NCBI GenBank assembly: GCA_023053545.1
Contig: JAKZAN010000039.1
Location: 263,001 to 327,000 of the forward strand
Direction of reading: 5' to 3'
Source of the DNA: Lepidurus packardi
Lineage: Eukaryota; Arthropoda; Branchiopoda; Notostraca; Triopsidae
DNA: 64,000 bases
How positions within the stretch are numbered: position 1 is the first letter of the stretch; each line of letters opens with the position of its first letter. Positions 1 through 13,004 of this stretch are shown here, piece after piece. The notes beneath the pieces are model-generated. The model was not told the origin of the DNA and did not search any database. It saw nothing but the letters and a program-made list of their open reading frames with translations. Made by a program: the position numbers and the translations under genes.

Positions 1-1930
1 AATTAATTCAGTCCGTAAGGAATTAATTCTCTCCGTAAGGAATTAATTCAGTCCGTAAGGAATTATTTCAGTCCGTAATTAATTAATTCATTCCTTACGG
101 AATTAATTAAGTCCATAAGGAATTAATTCAGTCTGTAAGGATTTAATTAAGTCCGTAATGAATTAATTCAGTCCGTAAGGAATTAATTCAGTCCGTAATG
201 GATTAATTAAGTCCGTAATGAATTAATTCAGTCCGTATGAAATTAATTCAGTCCGTAAGGAATTCATTCAGTCCTTAAGGAATTAATTCAGTAAGAAAGG
301 AATTCAATCAATCCTAAAGAATTAATTCAGTCCGTAAGGAACTAATTCGGTCCGTAAGGAATTAATTCTGTCCGTAAGGAATTAATTCAGTGTGTAAGGA
401 ATTAATGAAGTCCGTAAGGAATTAATTAAGATCGTAAGGAATTAGTTCAGTCCGTAAGGAATTAATTCAGTCCGTAAGGAATTAATTCAGTCCGTAAGGA
501 ATTAATTCAGTCCGTAAGGAATTAATTCAGTCCGTAAAGAATTAATAAAATCCGTACGGAATTAATTCAGACCGTAAGGAATTAATTCAGTCCGTAAGGA
601 ATTAATTCAGTCCGTAAGGAATTAATTCAGTCCGTAAGGAATTATTTCAGTCCGTAAGCAATTAATTCAGTAAGAAAGGAATTCAATCAATCCATAAGAA
701 ATTAATTCAGTCTGTAAGGATTTAATTAAGTCCGTAATGAATTAATTCAGTCCGTAAGGAATTAATTCAGTCCGTAAGGAATTAATTCAGTCCGTAAGAA
801 ATTAATTCAGTCCGTAAGGAATTAATTCAGTCCGTAAGGAATTATTTCAGTCCGTAAGGAATTAATTCAGTAAGAAAGGAATTCAATCAATCCTGAAGAA
901 TTAATTCAGTCCGTAAGGAAATATTTCAGTCCGTAAGGAATTCATTCAGTCCGTAAGGAATTCAATCAATCTTAAAGAATTAATTCAGTCCGTAAGGAAC
1001 TAATTCAGTCCGTAAGGAATTAATTCAGTCCGTAAGGAATTAATTAAGTCCGTAAGGAATTAATTAAGTCCGTAAGGAATTAATTAAGTCCGTAAGGAAT
1101 TAATTAAGTCCGTAAGGAATTAATTAAGTACGTAAGGAATTAATTCAGTCCGTAAGGAATTATTTCAGTCCGTAGTTAATTAATTCATTCCTTACGGAAT
1201 TAATTAAGTCCATAAGGAATTAATTAGTCTGTAAGGATTTAATTAAGTCCGTAATGAATTAATTCAGTCCGTAAGGAATAAGTTCAGTACGTAAGGAATT
1301 AATTCAGTCCGTAATCGATTAATTAAGTCCGTAATGAATTAATTCAGTCCGTAATGAATTAATTAAGTCCGTATGAAATTAATTCAGTCCGTAAGGAATT
1401 AATTCAGTCCGTAAGGAATTAATTCAGCCCGTAAGGAATTATTTCAGTCCGTAATTAATTAATTCATTCCTTACGGAATTAATTAAGTCCATAAGGAATT
1501 AATTCAGTCTGTAAGGATTTAATTAAGTCCGTAATGAATTAATTCAGTCCGTAAGGAATTAATTAAGTCCGTAAGGAATTAATTCATTCCGTAAGGAATT
1601 AATTCAGTCAGTAAGGAATTAATTCAGTCCGTAAGGAATTAATTCAGTCCGTAAGGATTTAATTCAGTCCGTAAGGTATTAATTCAGTCCGTAAGGAATT
1701 AATTCAGTCCGTAAGGAATTAATTCAGTCCGTAAGGAATTAATTCAGTCCGTAATGAATAAGTTCAGTCCGTAAGGAATTAATTCAGTCCGTAAGAAATT
1801 AATTCAGTCCGTAAGGAATTAATTCAGTCCGTAAGGAATTATTTCAGTCCGTAAGGAATTAATTCAGTAAGAAAGGAATTCAATCAATCCTAAAGAATTA
1901 ATTCAGTCCGTAAGGAAATATTTCAGTCCG
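1..1930 (+). repeat. Higher-order repeat copy A1 (5.94-kb offset)
   Basis: Matches 5,941-7,870 almost base for base, including rare variants such as TGTGTAAGG (near 391), AATTAATGAAG (near 402) and AATTAATAAAATCCGTACGG (near 541). Visible differences are a few substitutions (for example AATTAATTCA versus AATTAAATCA at 181/6,121) and a 1-bp indel near 1,224. Similarity ends near 1,930, where the two blocks continue with different monomers. Confidence 0.85.
71..170 (+). repeat. Representative five-monomer marker cassette with flipped core and CpG-decayed units
   Basis: Order of units: GTCCGTAATT end, AATTAATTCATTCCTTACGG (the CCGTAAGG core replaced by its reverse complement CCTTACGG, 81-100), AATTAATTAAGTCCATAAGG, AATTAATTCAGTCTGTAAGG, then ATTTAATTAAGTCCGTAATG. 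This cassette recurs more than thirty times across the left arm (for example near 1,188, 2,450, 6,030, 13,065, 21,139 and 29,117) and marks the higher-order repeats. Reverse-complement relatives occur in the right arm (for example 40,209, 50,785, 52,973 and 63,555). Confidence 0.85.
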
Positions 1931-4900
1931 TAAGGAATTAATTCAGTCCGTAAGGAATTAATTCAGTCCGTAAGGAATAAGTTCAGTACGTAAGGAATTA
2001 ATTCAGTCCGTAATCGATTAATTAAGTCCGTAATGAATTAATTCAGCCCGTATGAAATTAATTCAGTCCGTAAGGAATTAATTAAAGAATTGATTCAGTC
2101 CGTAAGGAATTAATTCAGTCCGTAAGGAATTAATTCAGTCCGAAAGGATTTAAATCGGTCCGTAAGGTATTAATTCAGTCCGTAAGGAATTAATTCAGTC
2201 CGTAAGGAATTAATTCAGTCCGTAAGGAATTAATTCAGACCGTAAGGAATTAATTCAGTCCCTAAGGAATAAGTTCAGTACGTAAGGAATTAATTCAGTT
2301 AGTAATCGATTAATTAAGTCCTTAATGAATTAATTCAGTCCGTATGAAATTAATTCAGTCCGTAAGGAATTAATTAAGGAATTAATTCTCTCCGTAAGGA
2401 ATTAATTCAGTCCGTAAGGAATTATTTCAGTCCGTAATTAATTAATTCATTCCTTACGGAATTAATTAAGTCCATAAGGAATTAATTCAGTCTGTAAGGA
2501 TTTAATTAAGTCCGTAATGAATTAATTCAGTCCGTAAGGATTTAATTCAGTCCGTAAGGAATTAATTCAGTCCGTAAGGAATTAATTCAGTCCGTAAGGA
2601 ATTAATTCACTCCGTAAGGAATTAATTCAGTCCGTAAGGAATTATTTCAGTCCGTAGGGAATTAATTCAGGAAGAAAGGAATTCAATCAATCCTAAAGAA
2701 TTAATTCAGTCCGTTAGGAAATATTTCAGTCCGTAAGGAATTAATTCAGTCCGTAAGGAATTAATTCAGTCCATAAGGAATTAATCCAGTAAGAAAGGAA
2801 TTCAATCAATCCTAAAGAATTAATTCAGTCCGTTAGGAAATATTTCAGTCCGTAAGGAATTAATTCAGTCCGTAAGGAATTAATTCAGTCCGTAAGGAAC
2901 TAATTCAGTCCGTAAGGAATTAATTCAGTTCGTAAGGAATTAATTCAGTCCGTAAGGAATTATTTCAGTCCGTTATTAATTAATTCATTCCTTACGGAAT
3001 TAATTAAGTCCATAAGGAATTAATTTAGTCTGTAAGGATTTAATTAAGTCCGTAATGAATTAATTCAGTCCGTAAGGAATAACTTCAGTACGTAAGGGAA
3101 TAATTCAGTCCGTAATGGATTAATTCAGTACGTAAGGAATTAATTCAGTCCGTAAGGATTTAATTCAGTCCGTAAGGTATTAATTCAGTCCGTAAGGAAT
3201 TAATTCAGTCCGTAAGGAATTAATTCAGTCCGTAAGGAATAAGTTCAGTACGTAAGGAATTAATTCAGTCCGTAATCGATTAATTAAGTCCGTAATGAAT
3301 TAATTCAGTCCGTATGAAACTAATTCAGTCCGTAAGGAATTAATTCAGTCCGTAAGGAATTAATTCAGTCCGCAAGGAATTATTTCAGTCCGTAATTAAT
3401 TAATTTATTCCTTACGGAATTAAATAAGTCCATAAGGAATTAATTCAGTCTGTAACGATTTAATTAAGTCCGTAAGGAATTAATTCAGTCAGTAAGGAAT
3501 TAATTCAGTCCGTAAGGAATTAATTCAGTCCGTAAGGATTTAATTCAGTCCGTAAGGATTTAATTCAGTCCGTAAGGTATTAATTCAGTCCGTAAGGAAT
3601 TAATTCAGTCCGTAAGGAATTAATTCATTCCGTAAGGAATTAATTCAGTCCGTAAGGAATAAGTTCAGTACGTTATGAATTAATTCAGTTAGTAATCGAT
3701 TAATTAAGTCCGTAATGAATTAATTCAGTCCGTATGAAATTAATTCAGTCCGTAAGGAATTAATTAAGGAATTAATTCTCTCCGTAAGGAATTAATTCAG
3801 TCCGAAAGGAATTATTTCAGTCCGTAATTAATTAATTCATTCCTTACGGAATTAATTAAGTCCATAAGGAATTAATTCAGTCTGTAAGGATTTAATTAAG
3901 TCCGTAATGAATTAATTCAGTCCGTAAGGAATTAATTCAGTCCGTAATGGATTAATTAAGTCCGTAATGAATTAATTCAGTCCGTATGAAATTAATTCAG
4001 TCCGTAAGGAATTCATTCAGTAAGAAAGGAATTCAATCAATCCTAAAGAATTAATTCAGTCCGTAAGGAAATATTTCAGTCCGTAAGGAATTCATTCAGT
4101 CCGTAAGGAATTCAATCAATCTTAAAGAATTAATTCAGTCCGTAAGGAACTAATTCAGTCCGTAAGGAATTAATTCAGTCCGTAAGGAATTAATTAAGTC
4201 CGTAAGGAATTAATTAAGTCCATAAGGAATTAATTCAGTCTGTAAGGATTTAATTAAGTCCGTAATGAATTAATTCAGTCCGTAAGGAATTAATTAAGTC
4301 CGTAAGGAATTAATTCAGTCCGTAAGGAATTAATTCAGTCAGTAAGGAATTAATTCAGTCCGTAAGGAATTAATTCAGTCCGTAAGGAATTAATTCAGTC
4401 CGTAAGGATTTAATTCAGTCCGTAAGGTATTAATTCAGTCCGTAAGGAATTAATTCAGTCCGTAAGGAATTAATTCAGTCCGTAAGGAATTAATTCAGTC
4501 CGTAATGAATAAGTTCAGTCCGTAAGGAATTAATTCAGTCCGTAAGGAATTAATTCAGTCCGTAAGGAATTAATTCAGTCCGTAAGGAATTATTTCAGTC
4601 CGTAGTTAATTCATTCATTCCTTACGGAATTAATTAAGTCCATAAGGAATTAATTTAGTCTGTAAGGATTTAATTAAGTCCGTAATGAATTAATTCAGTC
4701 CGTAAGGAATAACTTCAGTACGTAAGGAAATAATTCAGTCCGTAATGGATTAATTAGGTCCGTAATGAATTAATTCAGTCCGTAAGGAATTAGTAAAATC
4801 CGTACGGAATTAATTCAGACCGTAAGGAATTAATTCAGTCCGTAAGGAATTAATTCAGTCCGTAAGGATTTAATTCAGTCCGTAAGGTATTAATTCAGTC

Positions 4901-5940
4901 CGTAAGGAATTAATTCAGTCCGTAAGGAATTAATTCAGTCCGTAAGGAATTAATTCAGTCCGTAATGAATAAGTTCAGTCCGTAAGGAAATAATTCAGTC
5001 CGTAAGGAATTAATTCAGTCCGTAATGAATAAGTTCAGTCCGTAAGGAATTAATTCAGTCCGTAATGAATAAGTTCAGTCCGTAAGGAATTAATTCAGTC
5101 CGTAAGGAATTAATTCAGTCCGTAAGGAATTATTTCAGTCCGTAATTAATTCATTCATTCCTTACGGAATTAATTAAGTCCATAAGGAATTAATTTAGTC
5201 TGTAAGGATTTAATTAAGTCCGTAATGAATTAATTCAGTCCGTAAGGAATAACTTCAGTACGTAAGGAAATAATTCAGTCCGTAATGGATTAATTAGGTC
5301 CGTAAGGAATTAATTCAGTCCGTAAGGAATTAATTCAGTCCGTAAGGAATTAATTCAGTCAGTAAGGAATTAATTCAGTCCGTAAGGAATTAATTCAGTC
5401 CGTAAGGAATTAATTCAGTCCGTAAGGAATTAATTCAGTCCGTAAGGTATTAATTCAGTCCGTAAGGTATTAATTCAGTCCGTAAGGAATTAATTCAGTC
5501 CGCAAGGAATTAATTCAGTCCGTAAGGAATTAATTCAGTCCGTAAGGAATAAGTTCAAGTACGTAAGGAATTAATTCAGTCCGTAATCGATTAATTAAGT
5601 CCGTAATGAATTAATTCGGCCCGTATGAAATTAATTCAGTCCGTAAGGAATTAATTAAGGAATTGATTCAGTCCGTAAGGAATTAATTCAGTCCGTAAGG
5701 AATTAATTCAGTCCGAAAGGATTTAATTCGGTCCGTAAGGTATTAATTCAGTCCGTAAGGAATTAATTCAGTCCGTAAGGAATTAATTCAGTCCGTAAGG
5801 AATTAATTCAGTCCGTAAGGAATTAATTCAGTCCGTAAGGAATTAATTCAGTCCGTAAGGAATAAGTTCAGTACGTAAGGAATTAATTCAGTTAGTAATC
5901 GATTAATTAAGTCCGTAATGAATTAATTCAGTCCGTATGA

Positions 5941-7870
5941 AATTAATTCAGTCCGTAAGGAATTAATTCTCTCCGTAAGGAATTAATTCAGTCCGTAAGG
6001 AATTATTTCAGTCCGTAATTAATTAATTCATTCCTTACGGAATTAATTAAGTCCATAAGGAATTAATTCAGTCTGTAAGGATTTAATTAAGTCCGTAATG
6101 AATTAATTCAGTCCGTAAGGAATTAAATCAGTCCGTAATGGATTAATTAAGTCCGTAATGAATTAATTCAGTCCGTATGAAATTAATTCAGTCCGTAAGG
6201 AATTCATTCAGTCCTTAAGGAATTAATTCAGTAAGAAAGGAATTCAATCAATCCTAAAGAATTAATTCAGTCCGTAAGGAACTAATTCGGTCCGTAAGGA
6301 ATTAATTCTGTCCGTAAGGAATTAATTCAGTGTGTAAGGAATTAATGAAGTCCGTAAGGAATTAATTAAGATCGTAAGGAATTAGTTCAGTCCGTAAGGA
6401 ATTAATTCAGTCCGTAAGGAATTAATTCAGTCCGTAAGGAATTAATTCAGTCCGTAAGGAATTAATTCAGTCCGTAAAGAATTAATAAAATCCGTACGGA
6501 ATTAATTCAGACCGTAAGGAATTAATTCAGTCCGTAAGGAATTAATTCAGTCCGTAAGGAATTAATTCAGTCCGTAAGGAATTATTTCAGTCCGTAAGCA
6601 ATTAATTCAGTAAGAAAGGAATTCAATCAATCCATAAGAAATTAATTCAGTCTGTAAGGATTTAATTAAGTCCGTAATGAATTAATTCAGTCCGTAAGGA
6701 ATTAATTCAGTCCGTAAGGAATTAATTCAGTCCGTAAGAAATTAATTCAGTCCGTAAGGAATTAATTCAGTCCGTAAGGAATTATTTCAGTCCGTAAGGA
6801 ATTAATTCAGTAAGAAAGGAATTCAATCAATCCTGAAGAATTAATTCAGTCCGTAAGGAAATATTTCAGTCCGTAAGGAATTCATTCAGTCCGTAAGGAA
6901 TTCAATCAATCTTAAAGAATTAATTCAGTCCGTAAGGAACTAATTCAGTCCGTAAGGAATTAATTCAGTCCGTAAGGAATTAATTAAGTCCGTAAGGAAT
7001 TAATTAAGTCCGTAAGGAATTAATTAAGTCCGTAAGGAATTAATTAAGTCCGTAAGGAATTAATTAAGTACGTAAGGAATTAATTCAGTCCGTAAGGAAT
7101 TATTTCAGTCCGTAGTTAATTAATTCATTCCTTACGGAATTAATTAAGTCCATAAGGAATTAATTTAGTCTGTAAGGATTTAATTAAGTCCGTAATGAAT
7201 TAATTCAGTCCGTAAGGAATAAGTTCAGTACGTAAGGAATTAATTCAGTCCGTAATCGATTAATTAAGTCCGTAATGAATTAATTCAGTCCGTAATGAAT
7301 TAATTAAGTCCGTATGAAATTAATTCAGTCCGTAAGGAATTAATTCAGTCCGTAAGGAATTAATTCAGCCCGTAAGGAATTATTTCAGTCCGTAATTAAT
7401 TAATTCATTCCTTACGGAATTAATTAAGTCCATAAGGAATTAATTCAGTCTGTAAGGATTTAATTAAGTCCGTAATGAATTAATTCAGTCCGTAAGGAAT
7501 TAATTAAGTCCGTAAGGAATTAATTCATTCCGTAAGGAATTAATTCAGTCAGTAAGGAATTAATTCAGTCCGTAAGGAATTAATTCAGTCCGTAAGGATT
7601 TAATTCAGTCCGTAAGGTATTAATTCAGTCCGTAAGGAATTAATTCAGTCCGTAAGGAATTAATTCAGTCCGTAAGGAATTAATTCAGTCCGTAATGAAT
7701 AAGTTCAGTCCGTAAGGAATTAATTCAGTCCGTAAGAAATTAATTCAGTCCGTAAGGAATTAATTCAGTCCGTAAGGAATTATTTCAGTCCGTAAGGAAT
7801 TAATTCAGTAAGAAAGGAATTCAATCAATCCTAAAGAATTAATTCAGTCCGTAAGGAAATATTTCAGTCC
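5941..7870 (+). repeat. Higher-order repeat copy A2 (5.94-kb offset)
   Basis: The second copy of the block at 1-1,930. The intervening 4 kb contains shorter related blocks, for example a 1,390-bp offset between the AATTAATTCTCTCCG marker at 2,381 and 3,771. This points to nested rounds of duplication. Confidence 0.85.
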
Positions 7871-8239
7871 GTAAGGAATTCATTCAGTCCGTAAGGAATT
7901 CAATCAATCTTAAAGAATTATTTCAGTCCGTAAGGAACTAATTCAGTCCGTAAGGAATTAATTCAGTCCGTAAGGAATTAATTAAGTCCGTAAGGAATTA
8001 ATTCAGTCCGTAATGAATAAGTTCAGTCCGTAAGGAATTAATTCAGTCCGTAAGGAATTAATTCAGTCCGTAAGGGATTATTTCAGTCCGTAATTAATTC
8101 ATTCATTCCTTACGGAATTAATTAAGTCCATAAGGAATTAATTTAGTCTGTAAGGATTTAATTAAGTCCGTAATGAATTAATTCAGTCCGTAAGGAATAA
8201 CTTCAGTACGTAAGGGAATAATTCAGTCCGTAATGGATT

Positions 8240-9900
8240 AATTCAGTACGTAAGGAATTAATTCAGTCCGTAAGGATTTAATTCAGTCCGTAAGGTATTA
8301 ATTCAGTCCGTAAGGAATTAATTCAGTCCGTAAGGAATTAATTCAGTCCGTAAGGAATAAGTTCAGTACGTAAGGAATTAATTCAGTCCGTAATCGATTA
8401 ATTAAGTCCGTAATGAATTAATTCAGTCCGTATGAAACTAATTCAGTCCGTAAGGAATTAATTCAGTCCGTAAGGAATTAATTCAGTCCGTAAGGAATTA
8501 TTTCAGTCCGTAATTAATTAATTTATTCCTTACGGAATTAAATAAGTCCATAAGGAATTAATTCAGTCTGTAACGATTTAATTAAGTCCGTAAGGAATTA
8601 ATTCAGTCAGTAAGGAATTAATTCAGTCCGTAAGGAATTAATTCAGTCCGTAAGGATTTAATTCAGTCCGTAAGGATTTAATTCAGTCCGTAAGGTATTA
8701 ATTCAGTCCGTAAGGAATTAATTCAGTCCGTAAGGAATTAATTCAGTCCGTAAGGATATAATTCAGTCCGTAAGGAATAAGTTTAGTACGTAAGGAATTA
8801 ATTCAGTCCGTAATCGATTAATTAAGTCCGTAATGAATTAATTCAGTCCGTATGAAATTAACTCAGTCCGTAAGGAATTAATTAAGGAATTAATTCAGTC
8901 CGTAAGGAATTAATTCAATCCGTAATTAATTAATTCATTCCTTACGGAATTAGTTAAGTCCATAAGGAATTAATTCATTCCTTACGGAATTAGTTAAGTC
9001 CATAAGGAATTAATTCAGTCTGTAAGGATTTGATTAAGTCCGTAATGAATTAATTCAGTCCGTAAGGAATTAATTCAGTCCGTAAGGAATTAATTCAGTC
9101 CGTAAGGAATTAATTAAGTCCGTAATGAATTAATTCAGTCCGTATGAAATTAATTCAGTCCGTAAGGAATTCATTCAGTCCGTAAGGAATTCATTCAGTC
9201 CGTAAGGAATTAATTCAGTCCGTAAGGAATTAATTCAGTCCGTAAGGAATTAATTCAGTCCGTAAGGATTTAATTCATTCCGTAAGGTATTAATTCAGTC
9301 CGTAAGGAATTAATTCAGTCCGTAAGGAATTAATTCAGTCCGTAAGGAATTAATTCAGTCCGTAAGGAATTAATTCTGTCCGTGAGGATGTAATTCAGTC
9401 CGTAAGGTACTAATTTATTCCGTAAGGAATTAATTCAGTCCGTAAGGAATTAATTCAGTCCGTAAGGAATTAATTCAGTCCGTAAGAAATTAATTCAGTC
9501 CGTATGAAATTAATTCAGTCCGTAAGGAATTCATTCAGTCCGTAAGGAATTAATTCTGTCCGTGAGGATGTAATTCAGTCCGTAAGGAATTAATTCAGTC
9601 CGTAAGGAATTAATTCAGTCCGTAAGGAATTAATTAAGGAATTAATTTTGTCCGTAAGGAATTATTTCAGTCCGTAATTAATTAATTCATTCCTTACGGA
9701 ATTAATTAAGTCCATAAGGAATTAATTCAGTCTGTAAGGATTTAATTAAGTCCGTAATGAATTAATTCAGTCCGTAAGGATTTAATTCAGTCCGTAAGGA
9801 ATTAATTCAGTCCGTAAGGAATTAATTCAGTCCGTAATGAATTAATTCAGTCCGTTAGGAATAACTTCAGTACGTAAGGAAATAATTCAGTCCGTAATTA
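8240..9900 (+). repeat. Higher-order repeat copy B1 (1,664-bp offset)
   Basis: Three markers sit exactly 1,664 bp from their partners in the next block: TACGGAATTAAATAAG (8,531 and 10,195), AATCCGTAAT (8,917 and 10,581) and CTGTCCGTGAGG (9,376 and 11,040). Inside it, 8,937-8,996 carries a two-monomer (40-bp) local duplication absent from the second copy, balanced by extra monomers elsewhere. The block from about 8,108 to 8,240 also matches 2,990-3,122 at an offset of 5,118. Confidence 0.8.
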
Positions 9901-9903
9901 ATT

Positions 9904-11280
9904 AATTCAGTACGTAAGGAATTAATTCAGTCCGTAAGGATTTAATTCAGTCCGTAAGGCATTAATTCAGTCCGTAAGGAATTAATTCAGTCCGTAAGGA
10001 ATTAATTCAGTCCGTAAGGAATAAGTTCAGTACGTAAGGAATTAATTCAGTCCGTAATCGATTAATTAAGTCCGTAATGAATTAATTCAGTCCGTATGAA
10101 ATTAATTCAGTCCGTAAGGAATTAATTCAGTCCGTAAGGAATTAATTCAGTCCGTAAGGAATTATTTCAGTCCGTAATTAATTAATTTATTCCTTACGGA
10201 ATTAAATAAGTCCATAAGGAATTAATTCAGTCTGTAAGGATTTAATTAAGTCCGTAAGGAATTAATTCAGTCAGTAAGGAATTAATTCAGTCCGTAAGGA
10301 ATTAATTCAGTCCGTAAGGATTTAATTCAGTCCGTAAGGATTTAATTCAGTCCGTAAGGTATTAATTCAGTCCGTAAGGAATTAATTCAGTCCGTAAGGA
10401 ATTAATTCAGTCCGTAAGGATATAATTCAGTCCGTAAGGAATAAGTTCAGTACGTAAGGAATTAATTCAGTCCGTAATCGATTAATTAAGTCCGTAATGA
10501 ATTAATTCAGTCCGTATGAAATTAACTCAGTCCGTAAGGAATTAATTAAGGAATTAATTCAGTCCGTAAGGAATTAATTCAATCCGTAATTAATTAATTC
10601 ATTCCTTACGGAATTAGTTAAGTCCATAAGGAATTAATTCAGTCTGTAAGGATTTGATTAAGTCCGTAATGAATTAATTCAGTCCGTAAGGAATTAATTC
10701 AGTCCGTAAGGAATTAATTCAGTCCGTAAGGAATTAATTCAGTCCGTAAGGAATTAATTAAGTCCGTAATGAATTAATTCAGTCCGTATGAAATTAATTC
10801 AGTCCGTAAGGAATTCATTCAGTCCGTAAGGAATTCATTCAGTCCGTAAGGAATTAATTCAGTCCGTAAGGAATTAATTCAGTCCGTAAGGAATTAATTC
10901 AGTCCGTAAGGATTTAATTCATTCCGTAAGGTATTAATTCAGTCCGTAAGGAATTAATTCAGTCCGTAAGGAATTAATTCAGTCCGTAAGGAATTAATTC
11001 AGTCCGTAAGGAATTAATTCTGTCCGTGAGGATGTAATTCAGTCCGTAAGGTACTAATTTATTCCGTAAGGAATTAATTCAGTCCGTAAGGAATTAATTC
11101 AGTCCGTAAGGAATTAATTCAGTCCGTAAGAAATTAATTCAGTCCGTATGAAATTAATTCAGTCCGTAAGGAATTCATCCAGTCCGTAAGGAATTAATTC
11201 TGTCCGTGAGGATGTAATTCAGTCCGTAAGGAATTAATTCAGTCCGTAAGGAATTAATTCAGTCCGTAAGGAATTAATTA
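9904..11280 (+). repeat. Higher-order repeat copy B2 (1,664-bp offset)
   Basis: Partner of the 8,240 block with the same marker order. Its second half is in turn the start of the 2.47-kb repeat that continues to 15.5 kb. Confidence 0.8.
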
Positions 11281-13004
11281 AGGAATTAATTCTGTCCGTA
11301 AGGAATTAATTCAGTCCGTAAGGAATTATTTCAGTCCGTAATTAATTAATTCATTCCTTACGGAATTAATTAAGTCCATAAGGAATTAATTCAGTCTGTA
11401 AGGATTTAATTAAGTCCGTAATGAATTAATTCAGTCCGTAAGGATTTAATTCATTCCGTAAGGTATTAATTCAGTCCGTAAGGAATTAATTCAGTCCGTA
11501 AGGAATTAATTCAGTCCGTAAGGAATTAATTCAGTCCGTAAGGAATTAATTCTGTCCGTGAGGATGTAATTCAGTCCGTAAGGAATTAATTCAGTCCGTA
11601 AGGAATTAATTCAGTCCGTAAGGAATTAATTCAGTCCGTAAGGATTTAATTCATTCCGTAATGAATTCATTCAGTCCGTAAGGAATTAATTCAGTCCGTA
11701 AGGAATTAATTCAGTCCGTCAGGAATTAATTCAGTCCGTAAGGAATTAATTCACTCCGTAAGGAATTATTACAGTCCGTAAGGAATTAATTCAGTAAGAA
11801 AGGAATTCAATCAATCCTAAAGAATTAATTCAGTCCGTTAGGAAATATTTCAGTCCGTAAGGAATTAATTCAGTCCGTAAGGAATTAATTCAGTCCGTAA
11901 GGAATTAATTCAGTCCGTAAGGAATTCATTCAGTCCGTAAGGAATTAATTCAGTCCGTAAGGAATTAATTCAGTCCGTAAGGAATTAATTCAGTCCGTAA
12001 GGATTTAATTCATTCCGTAAGGTATTAATTCAGTCCGTAAGGAATTAATTCAGTCCGTAAGGAATTAATTCAGTCCGTAAGGAATTAATTCAGTCCGTAA
12101 GGAATTAATTCTGTCCGTGAGGATGTAATTCAGTCCGTAAGGAATTAATTCAGTCCGTAAGGAATTAATTCAGTCCGTAAGGAATTAATTCAGTCCGTAA
12201 GGATTTAATTCATTCCGTAATGAATTAATACAGTCCGTAAGGAATTAATTCAGTCCGTCAGGAATTAATTCAGTCCGTAAGGAATTATTTCAGTAAGAAA
12301 GGAATTCAATCAATCCTAAAGAATTAATTCAGTCCGTTAGGAAATATTTCAGTCCGTAAGGAATTAATTCAGTCCGTAAGGAATTAATTCAGTCCGTAAG
12401 GAATTAATTCAGTCCGTAAGGAATAAGTTCAGTACGTAAGGAATTAATTCAGTCCGTAATGAAATAATTCAGTCCGTATGAAATTAATTCAGTCCGTAAG
12501 GAATTCATTCAGTCCGTAAGGAATTCATTCAGTCCGTAAGGAATTAATTCAGTCCGTAAGGAATTAATTCAGTCCGTAAGGAATTAATTCAGTCTGTAAG
12601 GATTTAATTCATTCCGTAAGGTATTAATTCAGTCCGTAAGGAATTAATTCAGTCCGTAAGGAATTAATTCAATCCGTAAGGAATTAATTCAGTCCGTAAG
12701 GAATTAATTCTGTCCTTGAGGATGTAATTCAGTCCGTAAGGTATTAATTCAGTCCGTAAGGAAATAATTCACTCCGTAAGGAATTAATTCAGTCCGTAAG
12801 GAATTAATTCAGTCCGTAAGAAATTAATTCAGTCAGTAAGGAATTAATTCAGTCCGTATGAAATTAATTCAGTCCGTAAGGAATTCATTCAGTCCGTAAG
12901 GAATTAATTCAGTCCGTAAGGAATTAATTCAGTCCGTAATCGATTAATTAAGTCCGTAATGAATTAATTCAGTCCGTATGAAATTAACTCAGTCCGTAAG
13001 GAAT
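10540..13004 (+). repeat. Higher-order repeat copy C1 (about 2.46-2.48 kb)
   Basis: The AATCCGTAAT marker at 10,581 recurs at 13,043 (offset 2,462). The truncated-unit marker AGGAATTAATTCTGTCCG at 11,281 recurs at 13,763 (offset 2,482), so the second copy gained one monomer between them. The off-phase monomers near 11,787 and 12,297 recur near 14,278 and 14,797. Confidence 0.8.
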
